From: Curvularia sp. ZM96
Lineage: Eukaryota; Ascomycota; Dothideomycetes; Pleosporales; Pleosporaceae
DNA: 64,000 nucleotides
NCBI GenBank assembly: GCA_022457065.1
Contig: JAJGBQ010000002.1
Location: forward strand, 3,286,001-3,350,000
Direction: 5' to 3'
The notes below the pieces were generated by a model that was not told where the DNA came from, did no database searches, and was given only the letters and a program-made list of their open reading frames with translations. The translations under genes were made by a program, and so were the position numbers. This document shows, piece by piece, positions 9,435 to 19,354 of the stretch (position 1 is the first letter of the stretch; each line of letters begins with the position of its first letter).

Positions 9435-9571
9435 GCAACATTTTTTTAGCTTTAGTCGTGGCTTAGAGTGAATGTGGGTGTTGTGTGTTAGTTTCTCGTT
9501 GCTGTTGGGCACGGGTGAGGAGATTTAAGTCGTTTAGCTTTCTCACCATCAATAAATTACAACTATGAATA

Positions 9572-9634
9572 ACGTGGTTCACAAGCGAGTCGATCACCCA
9601 AGCGAGTCGATCACGCTCTACCGGCGCGTCGACG
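9572..9634 (+). repeat. left terminal inverted repeat
   Basis: Begins ACGTGGTTCACAAGCGAGTC. It contains two copies of CAAGCGAGTCGATCAC with a 17-base period. It matches the right end at 61 of about 63 positions. Confidence 0.95.
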
Positions 9635-9778
9635 GCGACACTACAACGCGTGATGACTTAATAACGCATTACTCAGACTTTCTATACTGAATTAGATCTT
9701 CAACTTGCTCTCTTTGACTCCTAATCGCAACGTGTTCTAAGCTAAAGACGTGCTGCCTCTATCTATAACGTGCCTTAA

Positions 9779-11299
9779 AGTACTCTGTCTAACCGACGCA
9801 CTAGAAAGCGCCCCCGACGCGACTGCGAACTGAACTCGAAGCGCCTAAATAAGCTAGAAGAGGAGGCTGTAGTTAGGCGTATTCTTGAGGAGTCTGCGCG
9901 AGAATTTGCGTCTATAAAGCCTGACGTTCGAGCAATGGCTGATAAACTACTGCATGAGCGTGGGAGCAACCCTGTTAGTAAGAACTAGATTGATAACTTT
10001 GTTAAGAGAACTCCTAAGCTCCGTACGCGCTAGAGCTGTCCCTACGATTACTAGCGAGCTACCTGCGAGAACCTAGCGGCTATCTAGCGCTAGTTCGACT
10101 TAGTCTAGGTGATAAAGTAGAAGTAGGGTATCGTAGACGACGATACCTATAACTTTAACGAAACTAGCTTTATAATAGGCAAGATTTTATTATAGTTAGT
10201 TATTATAGTATTAGAAGATTATAGTAAAAAGAAGCGGATATAGCTAGGCAACCGTGAGTAGGTTACTATAATCTAAGGCGTGGGCGCGTTAGGTTGCTAG
10301 CTACCCCCCTTCGTTGTCTTTGCGGGCAAGATGCTTATTAACGTCTAGTTTAAAGACCTGCCTACTAACTAAGTTCTTAAAGTTAGTTCTAATAGCTAGA
10401 CGAATAATTAGCTTGCTCTTACGTAGTTAGAGTACTTTAATACCTATATAAAGAGGTAGACTGTAGGTAGGTATCGACTACTTATTATTAACGGCTATAA
10501 GAGCTACTACTCTATTAAATTTTAAGATCTTTATAAGAAGAAGAATATTATTCTTCTCTACATGCCTGCGCACTTGTCTTACCTGTTACAGCCCCTTAAT
10601 GTCGCCTGCTTCTCGCCGTTAAAGCGTAAGTATGGCGACTCGATCTTAGGCTTAGCACGCAACCGCACTAACTATATTAGTAAGAAGACCTTCCTACTAG
10701 CCTTTAAGACTACTTTTAAGTAGTCTATTACGAAGGAGAATATCTAAGCTAGCTTTAGAGGCGCTAGTCTAGTCCTACATAACCTATAGGCTGTGCTATT
10801 AAAGCTTAATGTAGTAGTATAGACACTATATTAATTACTGCGATGGGTAGCTACCTAGGAGGCGCAGACACTACGTAACGCGCGCGAAGTTAATACTTAA
10901 ATTAGTCTTATTTAAGAGAGCGTGAGAAAGCGCCGTAGGTCTTCTACTAATTTACTTACTAAGCAGATCGCGCAGTTAAGTAAGAGGGCTTAGCAGATAG
11001 TATATAAGATAGTACTTTTAATAGAGAAAATAACTACCCTTTAAGAAGCTCTAGACGAATTAAACAAGCGTAAAAGCCGTAAGCGGCGATACGTACGGAT
11101 AGAAGAGACTCTTACTGTAGGCGAGGTATAAGAAGTATTAGCTAAATAGGCGGGTAGTAGTCGTGGCGATGGTGAGAGTGCGTCGAAGAGGGTGCGAGAA
11201 GAGAGGCGGTGCGGGCGTTGCAACTAGACTAGACACAACGTTCACACCTGCGTAGTTAAGATAGATAGTGCAAGTAATAGTAGCAATTCTAATAATTAA
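9779..11299 (+). pseudogene. degenerate Fot1/pogo-type transposase
   Basis: One continuous frame, phased on 9842, can be followed to the stop at 11297-11299. In order it shows a basic HTH region (KRLNKLEEEA), a CENPB-type HTH (VRAMADKLLHERG), the first catalytic block NFNETSF (10154-10174, normally an Asp-Glu-Thr-Gly core), the second block IINGYKS (about 10484-10504), the MPAHLSYLLQPL block (10562-10597), and a C-terminal zinc knuckle CGRC-x4-H-x4-C (near 11214-11255). Both catalytic Asp codons now read AAC (Asn). There are more than a dozen in-frame stops, so no active protein is possible. The start codon cannot be placed. Confidence 0.92.
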
Positions 11300-11355
11300 T
11301 TTAGTGTATTATAATAGTTTATTAACTGTGATAAAAGACTATGATAACGTGTTGA

Positions 11356-11418
11356 CGTCGACGCGCTGGTGGAGCGTGATCGACTCGCTTGGGTGATCGA
11401 CTCGCTTGTGAACCACGT
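11356..11418 (-). repeat. right terminal inverted repeat
   Basis: The reverse complement begins ACGTGGTTCACAAGCGAGTC and carries the same two 17-base sub-repeats as the left end. Confidence 0.95.
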
Positions 11419-11436
11419 TACAGAAATAATATATAT

Positions 11437-11587
11437 CTGTGACAACTACAGTTGCTTTTTAAAGTAGAGTTGTAAGAGCTGAGACATGGTAGATAATAGA
11501 TAATTGTGAGAACTACAATAAGTAACTGTAACAGCTACGATAACTGACTATAACAACTACAATAACTGACTGTGACAACTACAGCTA
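11437..11587. repeat. degenerate minisatellite, ~22-bp unit
   Basis: Imperfect repeats of the form TGT(G/A)ACAACTACAATAACTGAC. Three well-aligned adjacent units lie at about 11505-11572, with outlying copies on each side. It sits 17 bases from the transposon end. Confidence 0.75.
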
Positions 11588-11590
11588 CTT

Positions 11591-11803
11591 TTAAACTAAG
11601 TCGCTATTTTCCGGTTTTACTAGTTGTGAGGGATTATAGTTAGCAAAGCATTTTGTACTTGTGTTTAGATGTAGCTGAAACAAACCTCGTCCCGATTCAT
11701 TGCCGAAGATGAGGGCAAACATTTGCACAAGAGCGTAGATCGTGGGTGGTAGGGCGACCACTACACCGACAATTCCAACGATGGCTGCGACTGGAAGGGC
11801 CAT
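11591..11803 (-). CDS. small single-pass membrane protein, hypothetical
   Basis: 70 residues if read through. Residues 5-34 form one long hydrophobic segment (AAIVGIVGVVVALPPTIYAL...). The ATG is in a good context (CCAATGG). A 66-nt stretch inside the ORF, from GTTTGT to GCTAAC...ACTAG, looks like an intron. It is a multiple of three and stop-free, so splicing would give a 48-residue product in the same frame. Similar short proteins with an aliphatic N-terminal helix are common in fungal accessory regions. No function is proposed. Confidence 0.5.
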   Translation of the reverse strand: MALPVAAIVGIVGVVVALPPTIYALVQMFALIFGNESGRGLFQLHLNTSTKCFANYNPSQLVKPENSDLV

Positions 11804-12508
11804 TGGTGAAAGCTTGAAGATTGGGAGTTAAGTATTGATGACAAAAGAGATTGGGAACTGGGCTGGTGTGATAGTAATGCACTCATGGACATTGCAGGGC
11901 TTTATATCTGTCTCGACATCGATAGCGCACTGACTACTATCTGAGTAGTCGGTGACGGGAGCCACCTTCAGGACTGCGCCTACGAGAACTTTGGCAAAGG
12001 CCAATGATAATCAGTTCTAGTCTATAAGACATGTCAACGTACGAAAGTTTTGGAACTGACCAATCATCGGAAACCAGGTGCTGGAGCCCGGCCGCAGACG
12101 TCGTCTGTGCGTATAACATTCTGGCACTGTCCAATGAAAGCAGGAATGCTATATCGTCATGTAACGGTGCTGCCTTCTTTTGCCACCGGTTGCTCGCTAG
12201 TGCAGAACAGTAGAGTCATGCATGTGTGCTCTGCTTCGCTCTGCTTTCCTCTGCTTCGCTCATGATATTATTTGATAGCAATAGTGCAGAAATAGATGCT
12301 ATTTACTAACTTCAGAGTCTCCTCCTTTGTCAGAATATTGCATCAAGCGGCGAGACGCTCAGTAACAAAAATATTAAGGGTCGCACAGATGGTGCTGGGA
12401 ATTACACTTGGAGTTCTATAGGAAAGTTGCATAAACAAAGAACGCCAAACGCCAGCTTTAAATACAGGGTATGAGGATACATAGAATCTCTAAAATCATG
12501 CAGCTGCA
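11804..12508. other. intergenic region
   Basis: No supported gene. A short CTCTGCTTCGCT repeat lies around 12230-12257. Confidence 0.5.
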
Positions 12509-14033
12509 TCACAGTGGAGGAGTACGCATCGGAGGAGTCGACCACGACTTGTGCGGTCCCTGGCTGTTCTTCGCCAGTATCGCTCTTAGTGAATATGATG
12601 CTTGTCCAGGGGCAGAAGGTCGATAGGAAGATCCATCGATGGAGATTGCAGTAGAATGGGTACCCAGGCCGAGCATCCGGCTCAGTTTGTACGGAGATTC
12701 CTTGAGTACCTCTGGAGCACCCAAAGCCGTATACCGCCATGACATGGGAGAGGAATTGATATCTGCTACCTCCCTATTGTCTTGTTTGTCAAGGTCGGGT
12801 TGGCCGGCACAGTTTGTGTCCTTCCTGTTGTCTTGTTCGTCGAGAACGGGGAAGTAGCCACGTGCAAAACTCCAGACTTGCCGCGTCTCCTTCGCCCCAT
12901 TTTCAATGAGAAGATTGTCAATTCTTGATTTCGGCAGCGTATCTTCAGTGGAAATCGGAATCGGTATCGTCCTACGGGTCATGTCGAGCGGAGTCTGTCC
13001 CAAACAAGTTGTCTCGTTGATCCTGGCGCCCGCTTGGATCAACACTTTGGCAGCTTCAAGATTCCCATAAACTGCCGCATAATGCTATGAGAAACCGTCA
13101 GCAAAGCTCGAATGTCTTTGGAATTGTACGTACCAAAGGCGTCCATCCCCCTGGGTCGGCGTACGATGGATCTGCGCCATGCTCAATCGCTGATTGTATC
13201 TCGTCTGCATCTCCAGCAGCAGCAGCGTTCACAATATTTTGATTATAACGCTCAATGCCTGTTCGCCACAGCACCGAGGCGATTGATTCGTGTTTGCTTG
13301 AGTTGTGAATGTGGTCCCACGCCGTCCTCCCTGATAGGTCAGTTAAAGTAACATTAGCGCCAGCCTCGATTAAACGATGAACAACACTTTCCGAGTTATA
13401 CCACGATGCAACCGTAAGGCATGGGATATACTTGTTGTCCCTCGCATTGGGACTGACTCCGTGTGATAGTAGGATAGTGACGGTCTGGTACGAGCCATCT
13501 TTGCACGCCAGCAATAGTGCTGCCCGTAAGACATCATACGATATATTCCGTACGTTCAACATCCTGCGGAGTGTATCAAGGTTGTCGGATAAGTTCTTGG
13601 ATAAGTTACAGTCCTCCATTCTCAAGAAGCCATACAGGAGATCTTTTTCGTCACCCAGACTAACGCCGAATCTTTCAGCCGTCGGGCGAATGAGTTCACT
13701 GAAATCAGGTTCTTCCGTATTTATCCTTGTCCAAAATATAGGATTTGCGTCGATGTCAGGAGGAGTCATTGCCGCCCATCCTTCAGGCGTTCCGGGCATT
13801 TCGCCTAGGAGTACCGTTCAGTAGTCTTCAAACTTTGTTGTGATTTGATACTTACGGGTGAAGAGGACATCTGTCAAATTAACATTGCGTGCAATGTTTT
13901 TACTTATCCTCGCATCACTGCAGATCCGACCGTGGAAGTGAAATTCGGTCGGCTTGCCTTGCATGGCTCGTTCCGACCGTTTCAGTTCTACCCATAACCA
14001 GTCGCTGCTTTTACAATTCTTTCTCCGCGGCAT
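12509..14033 (-). CDS. ankyrin-repeat protein, 3 exons
   Basis: Exons 14033-13856, 13804-13134 and 13084-12509 give 474 residues; introns are 51 and 49 nt (GTAAGT and GTACGT donors). Ankyrin repeats run from about residue 148 to 330. Typical units are GANVTLTDLSGRTAWDHIH and, across the second exon junction, GWTPL-HYAAVYGNLEAAKVL, whose continuity confirms that splice. The N-terminal 145 residues and the tail have no recognised domain. The tail repeats the short motif LD(E/K)QDNR twice. It has no signal peptide or membrane segment, so an intracellular scaffold is inferred. It is divergent from the HET gene at 14951. Confidence 0.8.
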
Positions 14034-14950
14034 TGGTATCTAGGGTAAGAAGGGCTTTGTTGGATTGGGAAGACTCCAGTGTGAATTGCTAACAAGACAA
14101 GATTCGTGAATATGCTGTTTAGAAGAAGATGGATGACTATCTATAATCAGGATATCAGCCTGACGGGCTAGTCTCGTACCGTAGGTTGATGATTGGTCGA
14201 GGCCAGAAAGATATGATTGGTCGAGGCCGAAGTATTGTCGGCGTTAGGAGGCGCCAAGCTGCTGTTCGCATAGCTAAACGGTGAACCTCTGTGACCCCGT
14301 AGCGCGACTAATCATAGGTACGTTCAAAGCAACCGACTCCTAGGTTAATAAATGCCTTGGAATTGGCATATGTTTCGTGTTGATTGTGCTATGTGGCCAT
14401 TTCTGAGCATCTCTCAACCAGCAACCCCTAAGATACAATTTCGGTGTCCCCTTTGCGCCTCACTGCGGAGGGCACCCTTTACCAGCAAATTCCGATCTCT
14501 ACGTATAGCACCCACCCTTGGGCTCTATACTGACCTCCTAGAACTGCTAAGTGGTACAATCTTAATTTCTTGGGTCCTTTACTTCTAAGAAGGGTTCCAT
14601 TTACCATGTAGCGGCCATGGCTCTCTTACATACGACGACGCCGCGTCTACCGGTACTTTGGAGTTTTGCAATCGCGAATTACTCTCTGGTCGAAGCAAGA
14701 CGGCATAACCATGCCTAGCTGGAAATTGCACCGTCGTCACGAGGCGGAACTTAAATATTCGCTAGATCCAAATCAGCTATACTTGACGAGGAAGCGCGGC
14801 AGTGCGGACAGGGGCTGGGCGTTTTGGGGGCCGCGGATTTTGTCGTAGCCTAGGGAGCCTTATGTCGCTTTGCCCCTCAAAGAATCCTTCCTTGATAGTT
14901 TCGATTCTTATCGGACACTCTTGCTATATCTTTGTAAAGAATATTCACTA
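14034..14950. promoter_or_regulatory. divergent promoter between ankyrin and HET genes
   Basis: A 917-base shared upstream region. GATTGGTCGAGGCC is repeated exactly at 14191-14204 and 14215-14228; each copy contains an inverted CCAAT box (ATTGG). No supported gene lies in it. Confidence 0.5.
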
Positions 14951-17065
14951 ATGGAGCCTTTGGAGGCATACACTTACGAGCCACTTGCGACTAACGCTGA
15001 TCTCCGCTTATTCCTCATCTCCCCAGGGACCAAGAAAGACCGCATCACTGGCGTGCTAAAGGCAGCGAGTTTCGCTGATGTCGCAAATACATATTGCGCA
15101 CTATCTTACTGCTGGGGCACTCCGACATTCACCGAGGAAATCATCATCGACGGTTGCTCTTTCAAAGTCACGCCTAATCTCCACAACGCTCTTCGCAACC
15201 TAAGGGATGCCAAACAGGAGACGCGCCTGTGGATTGATCAGATATGTATCAACCAGAATGACGACGACGAGAAAGGGCGTCAGGTCAAACTCATGTCGAG
15301 AATATACGAATGCGCCGCTGGTGTCGCGATCTGGTTAGGCGCCCTTGAACATCCGAGACGTACTCAAAGGATCCTCAAGCGTTTGAATCCAGTAATAAGA
15401 ATGCTGCCTAGTGAGTGTTTCGATGGCCAATGCGATATCAAGAGTATTGCACGGCTCACTCCTAAGCAGATGAGCATCCTCAACTTGCCGTCGCCTAAGA
15501 GCACAGCGTGGGGAGCTCTCCAGCGCCTCTTGGAGGCCGCGTGGTTCTCTCGGAGTTGGATCGTGCAAGAGGCCTCAATGACCGCTAACGCTCGATTCTC
15601 TTGGGGCCATGGCTGGGTAGAGTGGAACACCATGGTAGCTGTACTTCAAGCCCTTCACCTTGTCCTCCCGCCAAACGTGCTAGCTTGCGCACCAGAGGAT
15701 ATCCCTGCTAACATCGTGCTCGATATTGATCGTGTTCGGCGGTCGTTGCGCGACGGTAAAGCTCCTGACATCGTAAGCTTGGCTCTAAGATACAAGCATC
15801 TTGCAGCGTACGATCCTAGAGATAAGCTTTACGCATTCTTGAGCCTTTCGAGACAGCTCGAGCCATTTCCAGTCACATATGGAATAACGAAAGAGGAGCT
15901 GTATTGTCTTGTTGCACATCAAGCTATTGATAACGCGCTCAAAGCAAATTCTGGGAGAGCAAATTTTAAAAAGAGCGAAGGGGAGTATGAATGGCATCCC
16001 AACTCGGTTGCTGTACAGGGTCCTTCAAGCAGACTTATGGCACTATTGTGCTCTGCCGGCCTTGCCAATCATAGCCCAGAATCCCAACTACCTTCCTGGG
16101 TTCCAGACTGGGCCTTTCAATCCAAAGCAAGCCCCATATGGACAACGCAGGTCGAACAACGAACAAGCGGAGCGACATGGTGGCCACCTACTATCTACGA
16201 ATCACGCATTATTCGTACCCGTCTGGCTTTAAAGGCAGCCTTTCAGCGGTGGCAAGCTCGCGGTGTTCATACTGTCCATACGGTAGAGGTGACGACATCT
16301 AGTTCCTTGACAATGCAGGGGACTCGTATTACCAACGAGTCAACCACGACGACACGAGCTATAGGCGGAGGTCCTGGTCACACCGGAAAGACTACCAAAT
16401 ACGTCTTTTATGACCCTCGGCTTACTACCGTCTCATGGGAAGGCTCATACCGCACAGAAGGTACTGCTATAAGCACAGCAAGCCTACCTGATACACTTGT
16501 ACTAGAAGGCACCTGCATCGAGCGAATCAGCATGTCTACACTGACTCACATGGATCCCGGTGTACCCCTCGACAGCAATCCAGATTTCCTTCAGCAGTGG
16601 CTATCTCTAGCCCACGAGATGTCACTAGCCGGGTACTACACCCACAAAATACGCGAACCCTTTGCCGACAGGCCTCTCATCCATATTCTCTGTATGGGCA
16701 TGGTTACCGAAGAGCCAGACGCGACGATCCTCACAGAGGTTCCACCCATGTTCCAGATTCCTTCACACCCTTGGTACGACAACAAAGAGCGGCACTACGT
16801 GGAAACCCACCATTATCTGCTTGCTTTGCGAAACATTCGTTATCGAGAATTCTTCTTGACCAGTGATGGATTGATGGGACTAGGACCGAGGGGTACCCGA
16901 CAGGATGATGAGATCTGGGTTATAGCTGGTTTCAAAGTCCCCTTGATATTCAGGAAAGAAGGAGATGCGCATCGCTTGATAGGAGAATGCTTCTTTAGCA
17001 GTGTCGAAGCTATGGCTGAACTCACTCAAGAAAGAGAATCCTACGAGAAGATATATATTCGGTAG
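14951..17065 (+). CDS. heterokaryon-incompatibility (HET) domain protein
   Basis: 704 residues, intronless, from the first in-frame ATG (MEPLEAYTYEPL). The HET domain spans about residues 45-230 with its three blocks: YCALSYCWG (48-56), LWIDQICINQ (93-102) and MSRIYECAAGVAIWLG (115-130). The remaining two-thirds has no recognised domain but keeps motifs common in HET-only proteins near the C-terminus (GLGPRGTRQDDEIWVIAGFK). HET domains act in non-self recognition and trigger cell death on hyphal fusion; the specificity of this member is unknown. The reading continues upstream of 14951 without an ATG, so a longer start is unlikely. Confidence 0.92.
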   Translation: MEPLEAYTYEPLATNADLRLFLISPGTKKDRITGVLKAASFADVANTYCALSYCWGTPTFTEEIIIDGCSFKVTPNLHNALRNLRDAKQETRLWIDQICINQNDDDEKGRQVKLMSRIYECAAGVAIWLGALEHPRRTQRILKRLNPVIRMLPSECFDGQCDIKSIARLTPKQMSILNLPSPKSTAWGALQRLLEAAWFSRSWIVQEASMTANARFSWGHGWVEWNTMVAVLQALHLVLPPNVLACAPEDIPANIVLDIDRVRRSLRDGKAPDIVSLALRYKHLAAYDPRDKLYAFLSLSRQLEPFPVTYGITKEELYCLVAHQAIDNALKANSGRANFKKSEGEYEWHPNSVAVQGPSSRLMALLCSAGLANHSPESQLPSWVPDWAFQSKASPIWTTQVEQRTSGATWWPPTIYESRIIRTRLALKAAFQRWQARGVHTVHTVEVTTSSSLTMQGTRITNESTTTTRAIGGGPGHTGKTTKYVFYDPRLTTVSWEGSYRTEGTAISTASLPDTLVLEGTCIERISMSTLTHMDPGVPLDSNPDFLQQWLSLAHEMSLAGYYTHKIREPFADRPLIHILCMGMVTEEPDATILTEVPPMFQIPSHPWYDNKERHYVETHHYLLALRNIRYREFFLTSDGLMGLGPRGTRQDDEIWVIAGFKVPLIFRKEGDAHRLIGECFFSSVEAMAELTQERESYEKIYIR

Positions 17066-18052
17066 ATCGACCACACTGGAATCTGGCACAACTGTTTCAA
17101 TGAGCGATGTTTTCTTTCTCCGATGGGCGTCTGGGGTTGACAGAGGTGGATTCTGGGACTCAGTGTGGACGACCTTGTATTTGTCACAGGAGCTGATACA
17201 GAGATCTGATACGGACTACCCATAGATACTTACAAATAACGAATACATCATGTGTAATGTGACCACGCCAGCAGAGCACGAGAAGCTTCATCAAAATTAC
17301 TATGCCTAACGTTCATTATCGTCATCATACAATGCGATGCATCTAGCTATCGCACGTTTAAACTTTTGCTTGCCACATCTGGATGTGACACCGTCCATCA
17401 AAAAAGCATGGTATCAAAGCACAGGAGAAAGGGTATCTAAGAGCGCACAAAGCTGAGTATATATACATCGCTGTTCCGCGGAACAGGCAGGTCATCGCTG
17501 ATGATTGGCCAGTGACGAGATAGCCATTGGCATGAACCAAAGGTCTAGGCAGGGGACCTTGGCGTCTGCCGTTTCTGTGGCGAACTGTGGCTTTCGAATG
17601 AAAAAGAAAGGAGGTATGAGTTGGATGGTAGGTGTAGTAGTCGAGGCCGGTTCGTGAAACGTAAGAGAAGACACATGTAATATAACATGTCTCCGTTTCC
17701 ATGGTTTCCCGTGTTCCTTAGCATGTGTGCAGTTTCAAGCCAATAGTGTCGTTGGGTAGTGGCACGACGGCGGCGGCTTGGCACGTTTGTGGTAATGCGA
17801 CAGGAGCAGCGAGCGGTACCGAGTCTTGCACGCGCTGTTGTAGAGTCGAAAGTGCGTGCGCAAACACAATAAACCATAATGCTAGTGGTTGATGGTGCTA
17901 AGCGTGGCTGGGTGGCTGTACTTAGCTTCGATTCCGCCTCCCGTCGGCCCAGGTCACGACCGGCACGCCACCATACCTCCGGTGTCGCAATTTGGACAAA
18001 GTTTAGTCTTTCTCTTACGCAATTGTGGTTGGTTTTCGAGTCTCGACTCCGT
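17066..18052. other. intergenic region, convergent 3' ends
   Basis: Lies between the 3' ends of the HET gene and the rhodopsin-domain gene. Open frames on the minus strand lack an ATG and protein-like composition. Nothing else is seen. Confidence 0.5.
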
Positions 18053-19354
18053 TCACCGTAATATAGCATCGGACCTAGCTGTTCCGTTGTTGGTACTAGA
18101 TTCAGGCGCAATGTGAGCGGAATTCGGTCTTGTTACGAGCTCAATAAAGGTGTACTCTGGTGGTTTTGTGAGTGGGCGAGCTGATTCTGGACGGTCGGTG
18201 ATGCCATGTTCTGGATCGTTGTCGGGAATTCTTATCGAATGAAAAGATCGATGTTTCGATTGTTGAGCGCTCTTCGCACCACTCGATCGAGCCAGTGTTC
18301 CGTAGCTGTAAGGCCAGGTCGCCGTATGTACTCGGTCCAAAGTAGATTTCAGGAGCGGTCTCAGCGTGGCTGTACATGCGGCAACGATGCAGGTACCTGC
18401 TTCGATTGTACTCCACATGGCAATGTTGACGGCATGCCAAAAGAAATCGCCGACTTTAAGAACGCCCTTGACGTATTTAAATCGTATCATGGAGCAAATG
18501 GAGCCGCTGTTGCAAGTCAGCATCGATTCTAGTAAGGGGTTTGTAAGACCCTACAGTGTGGCAAATATCAGAATACAGCCAACGGAGATTTTGACCCGCT
18601 TCTTCATTGAGGAATTCCAAAGAAGGACGATCGGCATAGCAACGAAGACAACATCTGTAAGAGTATTGAATGCAGCTAAGAGGTAAGGTTAGCTTCATGT
18701 AGGCCATAACGAGTACTTGTCGTACCTTGTTGGTAGGCCATGAACAAGTCGAGCCCAATAGGAGCACAGTTATTGGTCAACTGTCGCACAAGGTATTGAT
18801 CCAAATCTGGTCCGCACCGAAGGAAGCAGTAGAGGTAGGCGGAGACTGCTGATAAGATGGTGATGGTGATTGAGATATATATGACGATTATATGCCGTCT
18901 CTTGATGACGATGCGGGAGAAGAAGATGGCAACCGAGATCTTGACGAACATCATGGTCAAGACATACGAGGATTCAGCGACAGTAGCGATCTGCAGTGGT
19001 TAGCTGGAGTCGGAGTGAAAGGCGTAAGAATGGAAATACCTTCATCAGCCATTTCAAGTGGTCAAAGTCAGCTATGACGGTGCCAGCGCCGTTTGTAAGG
19101 ACAACAAGGAGTGCTGCACAGTATACCGTGAACACCAACTGCTCATGTTAGGACTAGGCGAATGAAGCGAATGCAGAACTCACTACTGCCAGTACCATCA
19201 TGCCATCGTCCCAGCCGAAATTCGCAATGAGGAACGTGCGAGTCCATATTCTCAGCAGCAAGAAGACCCATGCCAGGACAAGAAAGGCGATAGTGATTTT
19301 GTACGAATGCAGCATCACCCGGGGCACATTGCCGCCACCGTAGATGCCATCCAT
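18053..19354 (-). CDS. Pth11-like/rhodopsin-domain integral membrane protein, 5 exons
   Basis: Exons 19354-19184, 19138-19040, 18990-18726, 18675-18555 and 18506-18053 give 369 residues; introns are 45-50 nt, each with a CTAAC or CTGAC branch site. About seven membrane segments begin with YKITIAFLVLAWVFLLLRIW. The segment KISVAIFFSRIVI and the block DFFWHAVNIAMWSTIEAGTC followed by ACTATLRPLL are hallmarks of the fungal rhodopsin-domain family. There is no CFEM domain. The last ~110 residues are a polar cytoplasmic tail. Relatives include G-protein-coupled-receptor-like Pth11 proteins; ligand and role are unknown. Confidence 0.87.

Larger units (their letters stand above)
9570..11420 (+). mobile_element. 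RIP-inactivated Fot1/pogo-like DNA transposon
   Basis: A complete element of 1,847 bases (9572-11418) bounded by a TA target-site duplication (9570-9571 and 11419-11420). It has about 63-bp terminal inverted repeats, the outer 47 bases identical. The interior encodes a pogo/Fot1-type transposase (DDE_1) whose frame is riddled with TAG/TAA stops but carries no frameshift. TA insertion, TIR length, size and transposase type all agree with the Tc1/mariner superfamily, Fot1/Pot2 branch. The damage pattern (Gln and Trp codons to stops, Asp to Asn, His to Tyr) is all transitions, as in repeat-induced point mutation. Confidence 0.93.

Noticed and set aside
14352..14588. 78-codon frame in the ankyrin/HET promoter
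   Set aside because: No motif, signal or splice continuity; probably chance.
17545..18111. 188-codon minus-strand frame
   Set aside because: No ATG at its start, Arg/Thr-rich composition and no domain. The real gene on this strand stops at 18053 in another frame.
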